DNA of 64,000 bases from Acidobacteria bacterium Mor1 (GCA_001664505.1 CP011806.1:1703528-1767527); one strand, 5' to 3'; counted from the stretch's first letter, positions 45,608 through 57,800 are shown. The notes: generated by a model not told the origin, from the letters alone. Program-made: numbers and translations.

Positions 45608-46972
45608 CTAGGCCGGCACCCCACCGACGAGGCCCAGGACCTCTTCGGTCTTGGCGGCCAGCAACCCGCGGTCGCCCCGAGTCTCCACGTTGAGCCGGAT
45701 CAGCGGCTCGGTGTTGGACATCCGAAGATTGAACCGCCAGTCAGCGAAGTCCAGCCCGACACCGTCGGTCTCGTCCACCCGCAGGGCGCTCCCGGCGTAG
45801 TGGGCCTTGACCTGCTCCAGCACGGCCCGGGCGTCTTCCACCCGCCGGTTGATCTCGCCGCTGGCAGGGAAACGCTCCACCCGCTCGCCGACCAGGTCGG
45901 CCAACGACTTGCCGGTCACCGCGATCAGCTCGGCGACCAGCATCCAGGGGATCATCCCGCTGTCGCAATAGGAGAACTCGCGGAAGAAATGGTGGGCGGA
46001 CATCTCACCGCCGTAGGCGGCGTCCTCCCGGCGCATGACCTCCTTGATGAAGGCGTGGCCGCTCTTGCACTGGTACGGGCGCCCACCCGCCTCGTCGACG
46101 ATCTCGACGGTGTTCCAGGTCATCCGCGGGTCGTAGATGATCGTGGCGCCCGGGTGGCGGTCCAGTACCCGCTGGGCCAGGAGCCCGACGATGTAGTAGC
46201 CCTCGATGAATTCGCCGTTCTCGTCGAACAGGAAGCAGCGGTCGTAGTCCCCGTCCCAGGCGATGCCGAAGTCCGCCTTTTCCCGGCGCACCGCGTCGAC
46301 GGTGGCCTGGCGATTGTCGGGCAGCAGCGGGTTGGGGATCCCGTTGGGGAAGTTTCCGTCGGGCTCGTGGTGGATCTTGATGAACTCGAAGGGCAGGTGC
46401 GGTTCCAGCAGATCGATGATGGCGCCGGCGCCGCCGTTACCGGCGTTGACCACGATCTTGAGCGGCTTGAGCTTGTCCCGATCGATGTAGGTCAGGAGGT
46501 GCTCGACGTAGGCCGCGTGGATGTCGACGCTCTCACGCTTGCCTTCGCCGGTGGACGGTGCGTACTCCCCGGTCAGGATGATCTGCTCGATGTCCTTGAG
46601 CCCGGTGTCGCTGCTGATCGGCTTCGACTCCTCGCGCACGAGCTTGAGCCCGTTGTAGTCGGCGGGGTTGTGGCTGGCGGTGACCATCACGCCCCCGTCC
46701 AGCTTCAGATGCGCCGTGGCGAAGTAGACCATCTCGGTGCCCCCCCGGCCGATATCGACGACGTCGACGCCCGAGGCCTGTAGCCCCTTGCACAGGGCCT
46801 CGGCGAACTCGGGGCTCGACAGCCGGATGTCGTGGCCGACGGCGATCCGCTTGGGCTTGAGGAAGGTGGCCAGGCCGCGACCGATGTTGGTCACCAGCTC
46901 CGGATTGAGTTGATCCGGCACCCGTCCCCGGATGTCGTAGGCCTTGAAACTCGCGAGCTTGTCCTGTGCCAT
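45608..46972 (-). CDS. Phosphomannomutase/phosphoglucomutase (AlgC/ManB-type)
   Basis: The 454-residue alpha-D-phosphohexomutase has the phosphoserine loop VMVTASHNPADYNG (about residues 96-109), a metal loop (DYDRCFLFDENG), the sugar-binding loop (GGEMSAHHFF) and the C-terminal phosphate loop (RMSNTEPLIRLNVET). It moves phosphate between C1 and C6 of mannose or glucose, supplying sugar nucleotides for envelope polysaccharides. The ATG has GGGGGAA upstream. It is divergent from fumC. Confidence 0.95.
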   Translation of the reverse strand: MAQDKLASFKAYDIRGRVPDQLNPELVTNIGRGLATFLKPKRIAVGHDIRLSSPEFAEALCKGLQASGVDVVDIGRGGTEMVYFATAHLKLDGGVMVTASHNPADYNGLKLVREESKPISSDTGLKDIEQIILTGEYAPSTGEGKRESVDIHAAYVEHLLTYIDRDKLKPLKIVVNAGNGGAGAIIDLLEPHLPFEFIKIHHEPDGNFPNGIPNPLLPDNRQATVDAVRREKADFGIAWDGDYDRCFLFDENGEFIEGYYIVGLLAQRVLDRHPGATIIYDPRMTWNTVEIVDEAGGRPYQCKSGHAFIKEVMRREDAAYGGEMSAHHFFREFSYCDSGMIPWMLVAELIAVTGKSLADLVGERVERFPASGEINRRVEDARAVLEQVKAHYAGSALRVDETDGVGLDFADWRFNLRMSNTEPLIRLNVETRGDRGLLAAKTEEVLGLVGGVPA

Positions 46973-47136
46973 GGTTCCCCCGTTTCTTAGCGGAACTGGA
47001 CCTTATCAAACCCGCAAGCCAGATCAAGCCTGGGTTCGTCACATCCCGGCGACAGCCTGAAATCCGGCCCCCGGGCCCCCGGCTGGTGAGCCCCCCGGAC
47101 CAGGAGATATCCTGTGGTTCCTGGAGGATCCTACGC

Positions 47137-48534
<1,398 letters not shown>

Positions 48535-48546
48535 ATCGAAGGCGAC

Positions 48547-48574
48547 GGCGGTGCCCGGCTACTCGGGCATCGCC
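48547..48574. terminator. Convergent hairpin between fumC and the VOC gene
   Basis: An 11-bp stem (48547-48557 with 48564-48574, one G-T pair) encloses a 6-base loop and overlaps the VOC stop. There is no T run, so termination strength is uncertain. Confidence 0.4.
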
Positions 48575-49347
48575 GCCAGCTTGATCACCGACAGCGCGGC
48601 CCCCTGGGGGTCCCGGATCATGCAGAACCGCCCGACCTGGGGAACGTCCATCGGCGGCACCAGCACGCCGCCCCCAAGCTCCTTGGCCTTGGCGGCCGTG
48701 GCGTCGCAGTCGGCGACGGAGACGTAGCTCATCCAGTGCGGCGGCACCTCGCCCATCTCCTTGGTGATCGCCATCATGCCGCCGATCCGGGCCTCGCCCA
48801 GGGTGAACATCGTGTACATCCCGGTGGGCATCGGCATCTCGTTGGCCTGCCAGCCGAAGAACTCGCCGTAGAACTGCCGGGCCGCCGCGGTGTCCCCGGT
48901 CATCAGCTCGTTCCAGCAGACCGCACCATGGTCGGCGTTGGGGACCCGCTCCCCTTTCGGTGTCTTGGGCTGCCACAAGGCCACTGCCGCTCCGGTCGGA
49001 TCGGTCAGGACCCCCAGGATGCCCGCGTCGCCGGCCGGATAAGGCCCCATCACGACCTTGCCGCCGAGACCGGCCGCCCTCTCCAGAGAGGCCGCCGCGT
49101 CTTCCACGGTCACGTATGGCATCCAGTGCGGCGGCACCCCCGCCTGCTTCATCTCGTCACTGAGGCTGTACATCCCGCCCAACGGGATCTCGCCGTTGCG
49201 GATATGGGAGTAGACGCCGACCGGCGTCTCGTCATCGGTCGTGGTCCAGCCGAAGAGGCCGCCATAGAAGCTCTTGGCTCCGGCGGCGTCGCTGGTGGCC
49301 AGGTCGTACCAGCAGAAGTGCCCCGGAGTGGGCGATGGGTGGCTCAT
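48559..49347 (-). CDS. Two-domain VOC (glyoxalase/dioxygenase fold) protein
   Basis: The 262-residue protein repeats the VOC unit twice. GHFCWYDLATSDAAGAKSFY begins one half and GAVCWNELMTGDTAAARQFY the other, each followed by FGW, PHWMPYV or PHWMSYV, and a closing segment (DPTGAAVALW; DPQGAALSVI). Enzymes and resistance proteins of this fold bind metals or small hydrophobic molecules; the substrate cannot be told. The ATG is preceded by GGAGC. Confidence 0.88.
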   Translation of the reverse strand: MSHPSPTPGHFCWYDLATSDAAGAKSFYGGLFGWTTTDDETPVGVYSHIRNGEIPLGGMYSLSDEMKQAGVPPHWMPYVTVEDAAASLERAAGLGGKVVMGPYPAGDAGILGVLTDPTGAAVALWQPKTPKGERVPNADHGAVCWNELMTGDTAAARQFYGEFFGWQANEMPMPTGMYTMFTLGEARIGGMMAITKEMGEVPPHWMSYVSVADCDATAAKAKELGGGVLVPPMDVPQVGRFCMIRDPQGAALSVIKLAAMPE

Positions 49348-49396
49348 GGCGTGTTGCTCCTATTCGGCCGCCGGGACCCCTGGGTTGCAGGGCCCC

Positions 49397-51175
49397 CTAG
49401 AACGGAAACAGCTGGGGAATCAGGAAGGTCGCGGCCAGCCAGTACATCAGGGCCAGCGGAGCTCCCACCCGGAAAAAATCACTGAAACGGTATCCGCCCG
49501 GACCGTAGACCAGCAGGTTGGTCTGGTAGCCGATGGGCGTGTAGAACGCCGCCGAAGCGGCAAAGGTAAGCGCGATCAGGAACGGCCGCGGACTGACCTG
49601 CATCTCCCCGGCACAGACGATGGCAAGGGGCGCCAGGAGTGCCGCCGTGGCGGTGTTGGACATCACGCCGGTCAGGCCCAGCGCCATCAGGAAGAACGCC
49701 CCCAGCACCGCTGTCGGCCCGAAGTCTCCGACCAACCACAACACGCCGTTGACCGCGGCCGAGGCCGCGCCGGAGTCTTCCAGGGCGACCCCCACCGGGA
49801 TCAAGCCGGCCAACAGGAACACGACCCGCCAGTCGACGTCCCGGTAGACCATCCGGGCGGGCAGGCTGCCGGTCAAGACCATGGCCACCGACCCCATGAC
49901 CGCCGCAGACGAGATCGGATACAGCTCGAGTGCCGCCACGGCGACGACACCGACCACGATGCCGATGGCGGTCAGCGCCGCCCGCGGATTGATCACCGGA
50001 AGCTCGAGCTCCTGCAGCACGACGAACTCGGAGTGCTGTTCGAGCCGCGGGATGTTGTGGCGATGGGCCAACAGCAGCAGCTCGTCACCGGTGCGCAGCC
50101 GCACGCGGCCGATCTTTTCCCGGATGTCCGAGCCGTGGCGGCGGATCGCGAGCGCCGTGGCGCCGAAGCGGCGGCGGAAATCGAGCCCCTTGAGCGAGCG
50201 GCCGTCGAGCACCGAGTTGGGCGAGATGACCACCTCGATCAGGGCGGAGTCGGCGGAGTTGAGATCGGCGTCGTCGGGATGCCGGCCCGGCTTGACGCCG
50301 AGCCCCGCCGAATCCCGCAGCCGCACCAGCGCCGCAGCCGGGGCCTTGACCAGCAGGACGTCCCCTTCCTGGAGCATCTGCTGCTCACCGGGCAAACCCA
50401 TCATCTCCGAACCGCGAATCAGGCTCAGCACCTCGAGGTCGTAGCGTTCCCCGAGGCGGGCCTCCCGCAGGGACTTGCCGGCCAGCGACGTTCCGGGCAG
50501 CAGCACCACCTCGCTCAGGTAGCGGTTGAGGTGGAACCCCTCGGTCATGCTCTGGGGCTGGACCCGCTCCGGAATCAGGCGGTGCCCCAGCACCAGCATG
50601 TAGGCGCCGCCGGCGAGGAACAACAACACCCCGAGATTGGAGAACTCGAACATGCCGAAGGGTTCCTGGCCGCTCTTCTCGGCCAGGGAACTGACGAGGA
50701 TGTTGGTCGAGGTGCCGATCAGGGTGCAGGTCCCGCCCATCATGGCGAAGAACGACAGCCCCAGCAGCACGCGGCTGGGGCTGATGCCCCGGTCGTTGCA
50801 GGCACGCAGCGCGATGGGCAGGAAGATCGCGACCGCGGCGGTGTTGTTGATGAAGGCCGAGACCGGCCCGATGATCACCGCCATCAGCAGCATCAGTCCC
50901 AGCGGATTGGAGGGTCCGTACTTGAGCAGGCGGTCGCCGATGAACTGCACCACCCCGCTGGCCTGGAGCCCGGCGCTCAGCACGAACATGCAGGCGACGG
51001 TGACCGTGGCCGCGTTGGAGAACCCGGAGAGGGCCTGGTCCGGCGTGACCACGCGGAACGCCACCAGCACCGCCAGGGTCAACATCGCGACGAGGTCGGC
51101 GCGGAGCCGTTCGGTCACCAAGAGGAACATGGCGACCGCCAGCAGTCCCAGCACCAGGATGGCGTCGTTGCCCAA
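49397..51175 (-). CDS. SLC13/DASS-type anion permease with two TrkA-C domains
   Basis: The 592-residue protein has helices at both ends (LVLGLLAVAMFLLVTERLRA; TAVLGAFFLMALGLTGVM), the conserved SNTATAAL region and the paired VLSAGLQASG motif. Between the halves, at about 205-375, lie two RCK-C/TrkA-C domains (LPGTSLAGKSLREARLGER; ISPNSVLDGRSLKGLDF). Such proteins move sulfate, phosphate or dicarboxylates with Na+; the soluble domains probably regulate transport. Confidence 0.92.
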   Translation of the reverse strand: MGNDAILVLGLLAVAMFLLVTERLRADLVAMLTLAVLVAFRVVTPDQALSGFSNAATVTVACMFVLSAGLQASGVVQFIGDRLLKYGPSNPLGLMLLMAVIIGPVSAFINNTAAVAIFLPIALRACNDRGISPSRVLLGLSFFAMMGGTCTLIGTSTNILVSSLAEKSGQEPFGMFEFSNLGVLLFLAGGAYMLVLGHRLIPERVQPQSMTEGFHLNRYLSEVVLLPGTSLAGKSLREARLGERYDLEVLSLIRGSEMMGLPGEQQMLQEGDVLLVKAPAAALVRLRDSAGLGVKPGRHPDDADLNSADSALIEVVISPNSVLDGRSLKGLDFRRRFGATALAIRRHGSDIREKIGRVRLRTGDELLLLAHRHNIPRLEQHSEFVVLQELELPVINPRAALTAIGIVVGVVAVAALELYPISSAAVMGSVAMVLTGSLPARMVYRDVDWRVVFLLAGLIPVGVALEDSGAASAAVNGVLWLVGDFGPTAVLGAFFLMALGLTGVMSNTATAALLAPLAIVCAGEMQVSPRPFLIALTFAASAAFYTPIGYQTNLLVYGPGGYRFSDFFRVGAPLALMYWLAATFLIPQLFPF

Positions 51176-51284
51176 GAAGACTCCTACCCCGCCGTGTCCG
51201 CCGGCGAAGCAGGAATTCTACTTGACCGCTAGAGATTCGTGACGCCCCGAATTCCACGGCCTCCGAGCGGGGCCGGAACGAGGA

Positions 51285-51581
51285 TCAGGCCTGAACGATC
51301 ACCGGTCTGGGGCGGATCAGCCGGATGAACAGCATCAGGATGCCACCCAGCAGCAGCAGCGGCAGCAGGGGCACCAGCACCACCCCGAAGACCACGGCCA
51401 GCAGGGCCAGAACGGCCGAAACCGCCGCCCCCAGCACCCCGGCCAGCACCCCGAACAGGGCCCCCACCAGCTTGAAAGGCAGCAGAATCAGGCGGATAGC
51501 CAGCTTGGCCAGGAACGTCAGCAGCAACACGGGCAGCAGGATCAACCCGCCCAGGATCACGATGGTCGCCAGAATTTCCAT
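51285..51581 (-). CDS. Small hydrophobic membrane protein
   Basis: The 98-residue protein is almost all hydrophobic with three to four membrane segments (ILATIVILGGLILLPVLLLT; VVFGVVLVPLLPLLLLGGIL). The ATG has GGGGAGG upstream, which supports real translation. I do not recognise a family; it could be a stress or envelope peptide. Confidence 0.65.
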   Translation of the reverse strand: MEILATIVILGGLILLPVLLLTFLAKLAIRLILLPFKLVGALFGVLAGVLGAAVSAVLALLAVVFGVVLVPLLPLLLLGGILMLFIRLIRPRPVIVQA

Positions 51582-51660
51582 GCGGTTCCTCCCCGGGGCC
51601 GGCCCTTGCCGCGCCCGGCTTCGATGGAGGGAACGGCCGAGGGGCCCGAAGGGTTCCCGG

Positions 51661-51696
51661 GGAATTCGGCCGGGAGCTCGGCCGGGAATTCAGCCG
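51661..51696. repeat. Three 12-bp tandem repeats at the end of the diguanylate cyclase gene
   Basis: Units GGAATTCGGCCG, GGAGCTCGGCCG and GGAATTCAGCCG are contiguous. The last overlaps the TGA stop of the cyclase gene (51690-51692). Gain or loss of a unit would not change the stop. Confidence 0.75.
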
Positions 51697-53348
51697 CGGA
51701 CGATCGAGGGACGGGCGTTGCGATTCGACAGCTGGACCCGGTTGCGCCCGTCGTGCTTCGCCCGGTAGAGCGCCTCGTCGGCAGCCTCGATGACCGCGTC
51801 GGCATCGTCGCCGTGCTCGGGGAACGAGGCGACCCCGATGCTGACGGTGACCGGCTTGCGCAGAGCTTCCCGGGTCGATTCGGCCACCCGGCGGCGAATG
51901 CGCTCGGCGGTGTAGACCGCTTCCGACGGGCCGCTCTCGGGGAGCATCAACAGGAACTCCTCCCCTCCCCAACGGGAGGCGTAGTCGCTGTTGCGCAGGC
52001 ACTCGCGGAAGACCTCGGAAACGTGGACCAACGCTTCATCGCCGAGCGGGTGACCGTAGGTGTCGTTGTAGGCCTTGAAGTGATCGATGTCGATCATCAA
52101 CACCGCCAGCTCGTGACCGTAGCGGCGGGCCCGGGAGATCTCCTGGACCAGGATCTCCGACAGGTACTTGCGGGCGAACAGCCCGGTCAACCCGTCGGTG
52201 ATCGACAGGGCGTGCAACCGGCGGTTGTTTTCCTGAAGTGCCCGGTTCTTGGCGGCAAGTTCGTCCTGGGCCTCGCGGAGCCGCTCGACCATGTCGTTGA
52301 ACACGCGGGTCAGGTAGCCGGTCTCGTTGCGCGAGGTGACCGGCAACCGGACATTGAAGTTACCCCGGGCGACCGCCTCTGCGCCGGCGGTGAGACGAGC
52401 CAACGGGCGAACCAACATGACCGAGAGCATGTAGGCCACCGCACCGACCACCGCGAGCATGATCGCGGTGATCACCACGGCGGTCCAGCGCAACCGATCG
52501 AGATCGGCGTAAGCCACCGCCTGCTCACGCTCGGCGACTACGCCCCAGCCGGCCAGGGTTACCGGCCGCACCATGCCGATCACCCGGGTACCGCGGATCC
52601 CGTCGAACCGGTGCTGCAGCGCCTCGCCGGTGAACAGGGCCTCGGCGGCGGCGGGCCCCAGACGTAGTTGCCTGGCTCCGTCCCCGGGCCGGCCCGAGGT
52701 CGCGATTACGTAGCCGGACTCGTAGGCCAGGTAGAGTTCGGTCCCCTCCCGGGAAGCCAACGCTGCCAGGACACGCTGCACGACCTGGAAGTCCATGCTG
52801 GCCACCAGCAATCCCGTCCGGCCGGCTTCTCCTTCGATCGGCTCGGCCAACATCAGGGTCAGCGTGCCGTCTCCGGCGTTGCGGGTGGGTTCGCCTACCA
52901 GCGGTCCGTCGTAGTCGGGGCGCAGCCAATGCTCGGGAATGCGGTCCGCCAGGGGTTCGCCGGAGGTGCCGGCAAGCTCCTCTCCGTCGGGACCCAAGAT
53001 CCACAGGGCGCGCTGATCGGGGTTTCGGCGGCTCACCTCGGCGAGCGCCCCGGCCAACGCCTCCGGATCGCCGGCGTCTTGCCGGGCGAGTTCGGCTGCA
53101 CCGGCACTCAACTCGTAGGAACGGCTACGCAGCCAGAGATCCACCTCGAGCGTGCTGTGGTCGGTAATGCGCCGCAGCTCTTCCGCGATGCGCCCTTCGA
53201 GCAACTGCCGGGAGCTGCCGTAGTACAGCCAGCCCATGGTCAGCGACGGAATCAGCGTGGCCGCCAGCGAAAACACCAGCAGCTTGCGCCAGATGCCGCG
53301 GACCGCGATGCGGTCGAAGATCGTCGCGACCGATGATTCCAGATTCAA
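51690..53348 (-). CDS. Membrane diguanylate cyclase (sensor domain, HAMP, GGDEF)
   Basis: The 552-residue protein has an N-terminal helix (LLVFSLAATLIPSLTMGWLY), a periplasmic dCache-like sensor (45-295), a second helix (AVVITAIMLAVVGAVAYML), HAMP (RPLARLTAGAEAVARGNFNV), a short coiled coil and a GGDEF domain. The active site reads RWGGEEFLLML, and an inhibitory RxxD site (RNSD) lies five residues before GGEEF. It should make cyclic di-GMP in response to an outside signal and be product-inhibited. The TTG start has GGAGA upstream. Cyclic di-GMP often controls pili. Confidence 0.93.
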   Translation of the reverse strand: MNLESSVATIFDRIAVRGIWRKLLVFSLAATLIPSLTMGWLYYGSSRQLLEGRIAEELRRITDHSTLEVDLWLRSRSYELSAGAAELARQDAGDPEALAGALAEVSRRNPDQRALWILGPDGEELAGTSGEPLADRIPEHWLRPDYDGPLVGEPTRNAGDGTLTLMLAEPIEGEAGRTGLLVASMDFQVVQRVLAALASREGTELYLAYESGYVIATSGRPGDGARQLRLGPAAAEALFTGEALQHRFDGIRGTRVIGMVRPVTLAGWGVVAEREQAVAYADLDRLRWTAVVITAIMLAVVGAVAYMLSVMLVRPLARLTAGAEAVARGNFNVRLPVTSRNETGYLTRVFNDMVERLREAQDELAAKNRALQENNRRLHALSITDGLTGLFARKYLSEILVQEISRARRYGHELAVLMIDIDHFKAYNDTYGHPLGDEALVHVSEVFRECLRNSDYASRWGGEEFLLMLPESGPSEAVYTAERIRRRVAESTREALRKPVTVSIGVASFPEHGDDADAVIEAADEALYRAKHDGRNRVQLSNRNARPSIVRG

Positions 53349-53456
53349 AGGATTCTCCGCGCAGGGGGCGCGGTACGGCCCGGGGGAACCCCGGCCGGGT
53401 TGCCCTCCGATACCCCCACATGCGGGGCGAAAGATGGGTCCCGGCGGAGGCTCGGG

Positions 53457-54830
53457 TCAAGCCGTGGTAGCGCGGAGAAGCCCGATCTGGCGCCGGATCT
53501 CGGCGCTCGCCGTCCCTCCGCGCGAGGTGCGGCGCTCCGCGGCGGCGCGGGGGTCGATCCACAGCTCCCGGTCGGCCTCGGCCAGCAGCGGATGGAAGTC
53601 CGCCGCGGCCTCCGGGGAGAGGCTGGAAAGATCGGTCCCCTGCTCGTCGCAGTGGCGCACCATGCGGCCGGAGACCTCATGGGCCTCGCGGAAAGGCACG
53701 CCGCGGGAAGCCAACCAGTCCGCCACCTCGGTGGCGAGGCTGAAGTCCCCGCGCAGCTCCTGTTCGAAGCGGTCCCGGCGGAAACTCAGGGTGTTCCAGA
53801 CGCCGGTGGCGATCCGCACCGACTCCCGGGTGCTCGACACCACCTGGAACAGGAGCTCCCGGGTCTCCTGGAGATCCCGGTTGTAGGCCATCGGCAACGC
53901 CCGGCAGAGGCTGAGCAGGCCGGTGACGCCGGCCTGAATCCGCGCCGAGCGACCACGCAGCAGCTCGGCGGCATCGGGGTTGCGCTTCTGGGGCATGATG
54001 CTGGATCCGGTGGCGTAGCGCTCGGACAGACGCACGAAGCCGAACTCCGTCGACGACCACAGCACCAGCTCTTCGGCCATGCGCGAGAGATGTCCGGCGA
54101 CGATGGCGCAAAGCGCCGCCACCTCTTGCTCGTGATCCCGGGCGGCCACCGCGTCCATGGCGTTTTCGACCATGCCCCCGAAGCCCAGCAGCTCGGTGGT
54201 GCGTTCGCGGCGGATCGGATGGGGCGTGCCGGCCATGGCGCAAGCGCCCAGCGGGTTGAGGTCGATACGGGTCAGCGCGTCGGCGACCCGCTGCCTGTCC
54301 CGTGACACCGGCCAGGCGTGGGCCAGCAGCAGGTGCCCCAGCAGGATCGGCTGCCCCCGCTGAAGGTGGGTGTATCCCGCCATCAGCACGTCGCCATCGG
54401 ATTCCGCCCGGCTCAGCAGCGCCGAGAGCAGCTCTCCCAGTTCGTCGGAGAGCGCCTGCAGGTTGCGGCGCAGCCAGAGGCGGACGTCGGTAGCGACCTG
54501 GTCGTTGCGGGAGCGGGCGGTGTGGACCTTCTTGGCCGGTTCGCCCAGGCGCTCGACCAACCGGGCCTCGACCGCCATGTGGATGTCTTCGAGCTCGTCA
54601 CCGGGCACCCAACTGCCGGCCCGCAGTTCGGCGCGGACATGTTCGAGCCCTTCGAGCAGCCGCGCAGCCTCGTCGTCGCCGAGCATGCCGGCCTCGGCCA
54701 GCATGGTCACGTGGGCCCGGGTGCCGTCGATGTCTTCGTCGAGCATCTCCAGGTCGATCTCGATCGACGAGGAGAACCGCTGCATGTCGTCGCCGGTGGG
54801 TTCGCCGAAGCGCCCGCGCAACTTGCTCAT
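53457..54830 (-). CDS. argH: Argininosuccinate lyase
   Basis: The 457-residue enzyme has the superfamily signature GSSIMPQKRNPDAAE, plus HTARSRNDQVATD and GYTHLQRGQP. It splits argininosuccinate to arginine and fumarate, the last step of arginine synthesis. No other arg gene is adjacent. It is separated by 40 bases from the end of the upstream LVIVD gene. Confidence 0.96.
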   Translation of the reverse strand: MSKLRGRFGEPTGDDMQRFSSSIEIDLEMLDEDIDGTRAHVTMLAEAGMLGDDEAARLLEGLEHVRAELRAGSWVPGDELEDIHMAVEARLVERLGEPAKKVHTARSRNDQVATDVRLWLRRNLQALSDELGELLSALLSRAESDGDVLMAGYTHLQRGQPILLGHLLLAHAWPVSRDRQRVADALTRIDLNPLGACAMAGTPHPIRRERTTELLGFGGMVENAMDAVAARDHEQEVAALCAIVAGHLSRMAEELVLWSSTEFGFVRLSERYATGSSIMPQKRNPDAAELLRGRSARIQAGVTGLLSLCRALPMAYNRDLQETRELLFQVVSSTRESVRIATGVWNTLSFRRDRFEQELRGDFSLATEVADWLASRGVPFREAHEVSGRMVRHCDEQGTDLSSLSPEAAADFHPLLAEADRELWIDPRAAAERRTSRGGTASAEIRRQIGLLRATTA

Positions 54831-54870
54831 GACCGCCCTTCTTCGCCCGCGAGGCCCCAGAAGAGGGGCC

Positions 54871-57800
54871 CTAGGGGCAAACGCCGTTGACCGTGCGTTC
54901 GTTGCCGCCGCTGTCCGGGCCGAGACCGCCCTCGAAGTCGCTCTCGACCTCGATCTCGTTGATCACCTCGGTCTTGAGCCCGACGGCGCTCACCAGATAG
55001 AACAGCACCTCGTCCTCGACGAACCCGGGACGCGCGGCGTCGTAGAGATCGGTGGTCGCGAGCTCCGAGGCAAAGCAGGAAGGCGGCGTGTAGAAGCTGT
55101 CGGTGGCAAACCGCTTGGACAGCAGTGCTCCGCGGTAGACGTTGTAGGTCTGCACCGGGTAGAGCTGCAGCATCATGTCCACGGTCTCGGGCACGTCGGA
55201 CTCGGCCAGCCAGCGCAGCCGCTCGCCGCCGGGGCGGCCCAGCACCACGATGCCGTCGTCGAGATCGCAGGCGTCCCCTTCGCCGTCGCCGTCGCCGTCG
55301 GCCTGGGTGCCGTTGGCCCGGTCGGGGCAGTTGTCGGTGAGGTCGTCGACGCCGTCTCCGTCCCGATCGGCATCGGCGGCGTTGTCCAGTCCGTCGCCGT
55401 CTATGTCAGCATCGCAGGCGTCGCCCTCGCCGTCACCGTCGGCGTCGAACTGGGTGACGTTGGCGATCGCCGGGCAGTTGTCCCCGGCATCGCCGATGCC
55501 GTCGCCGTCGCCGTCGGCCTGGTCCGCGTTGGCCGCTCGCGGCGCGTTGTCCACGTCGCCGCAAACACCGTCATCGTCGGCATCGTCGGCCGGGTCCAGC
55601 GGGCAGGCATCGCACACATCGGCGATCCCGTCTCCATCCGAATCACCCGATGCGGTGTTGTTGGCGGCGCGGCAGGCCGGCCCGCCTCCGACGCCGTCAC
55701 CCAGGTAGACCTCGACCTCGTCGACGGCGCACTCGAGCACCCTCAGTTCCGGAGAACTCGAGGGAGAATCCGCGACGAAGCGCAGTTGGATATCTCCGTT
55801 GCCCGACCCCGGATCGGAGAGGTCGACAACAGATCCGAGATCGAAGCTCACCCGGTTCCAGGCCGCGGCCTCGTCGGTGATTGATTCGAGGACCGTCCAG
55901 GTGGTTCCTCCGTCATTGGAGACTTCGGCCTGGCAGGTACCGCCGGCGAACAGCCCCGCCTGATTGGAGGCCCAACGGCGGAAGCTCACCGAAACGGTCT
56001 GTTGCGGCCGGGAGACCAGCGTCGGCGACTCGAGCGCGGTGAAGCCCTCGTCGACGTCGTCGTCCTCGATGATGTTCGGTTGCGCGGGGTCATTCCCGGT
56101 CACGAAAGCACTGCCGCTTCCAGACGCGTCGACACCCGGCTGAATGGTCCCCTCGAAGTCTTCTGGACCGGTGCCGTTAGGCACGCCGTGCTCCCAGAAA
56201 CCGTCGGTAGCCGTGTCGACCATGGCATCGACGGTCCAACCGCCGTCGCCGCCGTCGAAGTCTTCAGCCGAAGCGGCCGGGTCCAGTTCGAGGAACACCT
56301 GTGTCGATACGGACAGATCGAGTCGGCGCTGGCCGAGGGCGAAACCGAAGCGCTCCGCCATGAGCAGCTGCCGGCCGACCGGAGCACCGGCCAGGGTGAA
56401 ATCACCGTTGGCGTCGGTCACCGCGGAGATCGTTCCACCCTGGAGGCTCACCGTCGCACCGTCGACGCCGGTACCGTTGGCCGCGTCGCAGCCTCCCGTC
56501 CCCGCCTCGCAGATGCGTCCGCTGAGGGTCACCCGGTCGAGAGGCTCGAGGGCGACGTCGAAGTCGAGCCGGCCTCCCAGGGGCATGCTGCCGGCATCGA
56601 CCACCGTGGGGCGGTAACCCCAGGCCGAGACCCGCATGCGCACCGGGCCCTCAGGCGCGTAGATGCCGTAGGTCCCTTCGTCCCGCAGATCGCCGTGGAT
56701 CGCGTCGGCGATGGAGAACGCCTCACTGCCGTCTTCCAGCAGGATCCGCGCACCGGCGATCCCGCAGTTGCCGCTGCAACCGGCCTCCCGGACGAAGCCC
56801 GAGAGGGTGCCGCCGGTGGGGTTGTAGCGAGCCACGCTCAAACCGGAAACCGAGTCGACCAGGTAGACCTGATTGACCGGGTCGCCGTTTTCATCGCGCA
56901 CGAAGGGATAGACACCGACGGCTCCCAGGAAGCCGTCGTCCCCGGAAGGGAAGGTGTCGATGGCCGCCAATACCACCGGCGCCTGGGGCCGATGGAAGTC
57001 GACCAGGAAGAAGCCCAGGCCGTAGTGGGCGATCCAGACGTTGTCGTCGTCGTCGACCACGACGTTGTTGACCGACGCTTCGGGGTTCGGCTGGAAACGC
57101 CCGATCAGCTCCGGAGCCATCGGGTCGGTAGCGATGTCGTAGACGGCGACGAATCCACCGTCGCTCTGATCGCTGGTGTACAGCCGGGTGCGGTCGGCGT
57201 TGGGCCACGCGTTGTTGGTTGCATCCCCCGGGGTCGTCGTCTGGGAGCGCATCACCGCATCGATCGTGTCCAACTCGGGAGGCGTGCCCGGCACGACCAT
57301 CCGGTCGGCGACCTCGAGCTGGCCATCGTTGACCTGGGAGAGAAACACCAGGGCGGGATCGACGAACACATCGTGGGCGAACCGGTCGGTGGTCACGCCG
57401 GTCACGTCGCAGGGCATCGCCGGACCGCATGGCGGATCGGTCGATTCCGCCAGGCTGAGTACCCGGGTGCCGGTGTCCGCGCCCGCGACCCACAGTTCCA
57501 GTGTCGTCGGATCCAGGAACAGGTTCTGCCCCCGGTTCAGGGTCGCGTTGAAATCAGGCTCGGTCGTGGGGAACAGCGGCACGGCCATGTTGACCACCTG
57601 CACGCCGACGTTCCCGCTTCCGCCCCCGATGATGTACAGGAAACCACCCTGGTCGCCGAGCTCCAGCGACTTGACGTCACGGGAGGAGTTGAAGGGGCCG
57701 GTGAAATCCTGGATCTCATCGGGCAGGGCCGGATCGGTGACGTTGATCAGGAGCGCGCCCGAGGAATAGGTCACCAACGCCAGGTCGGTCCGCTCCATTT

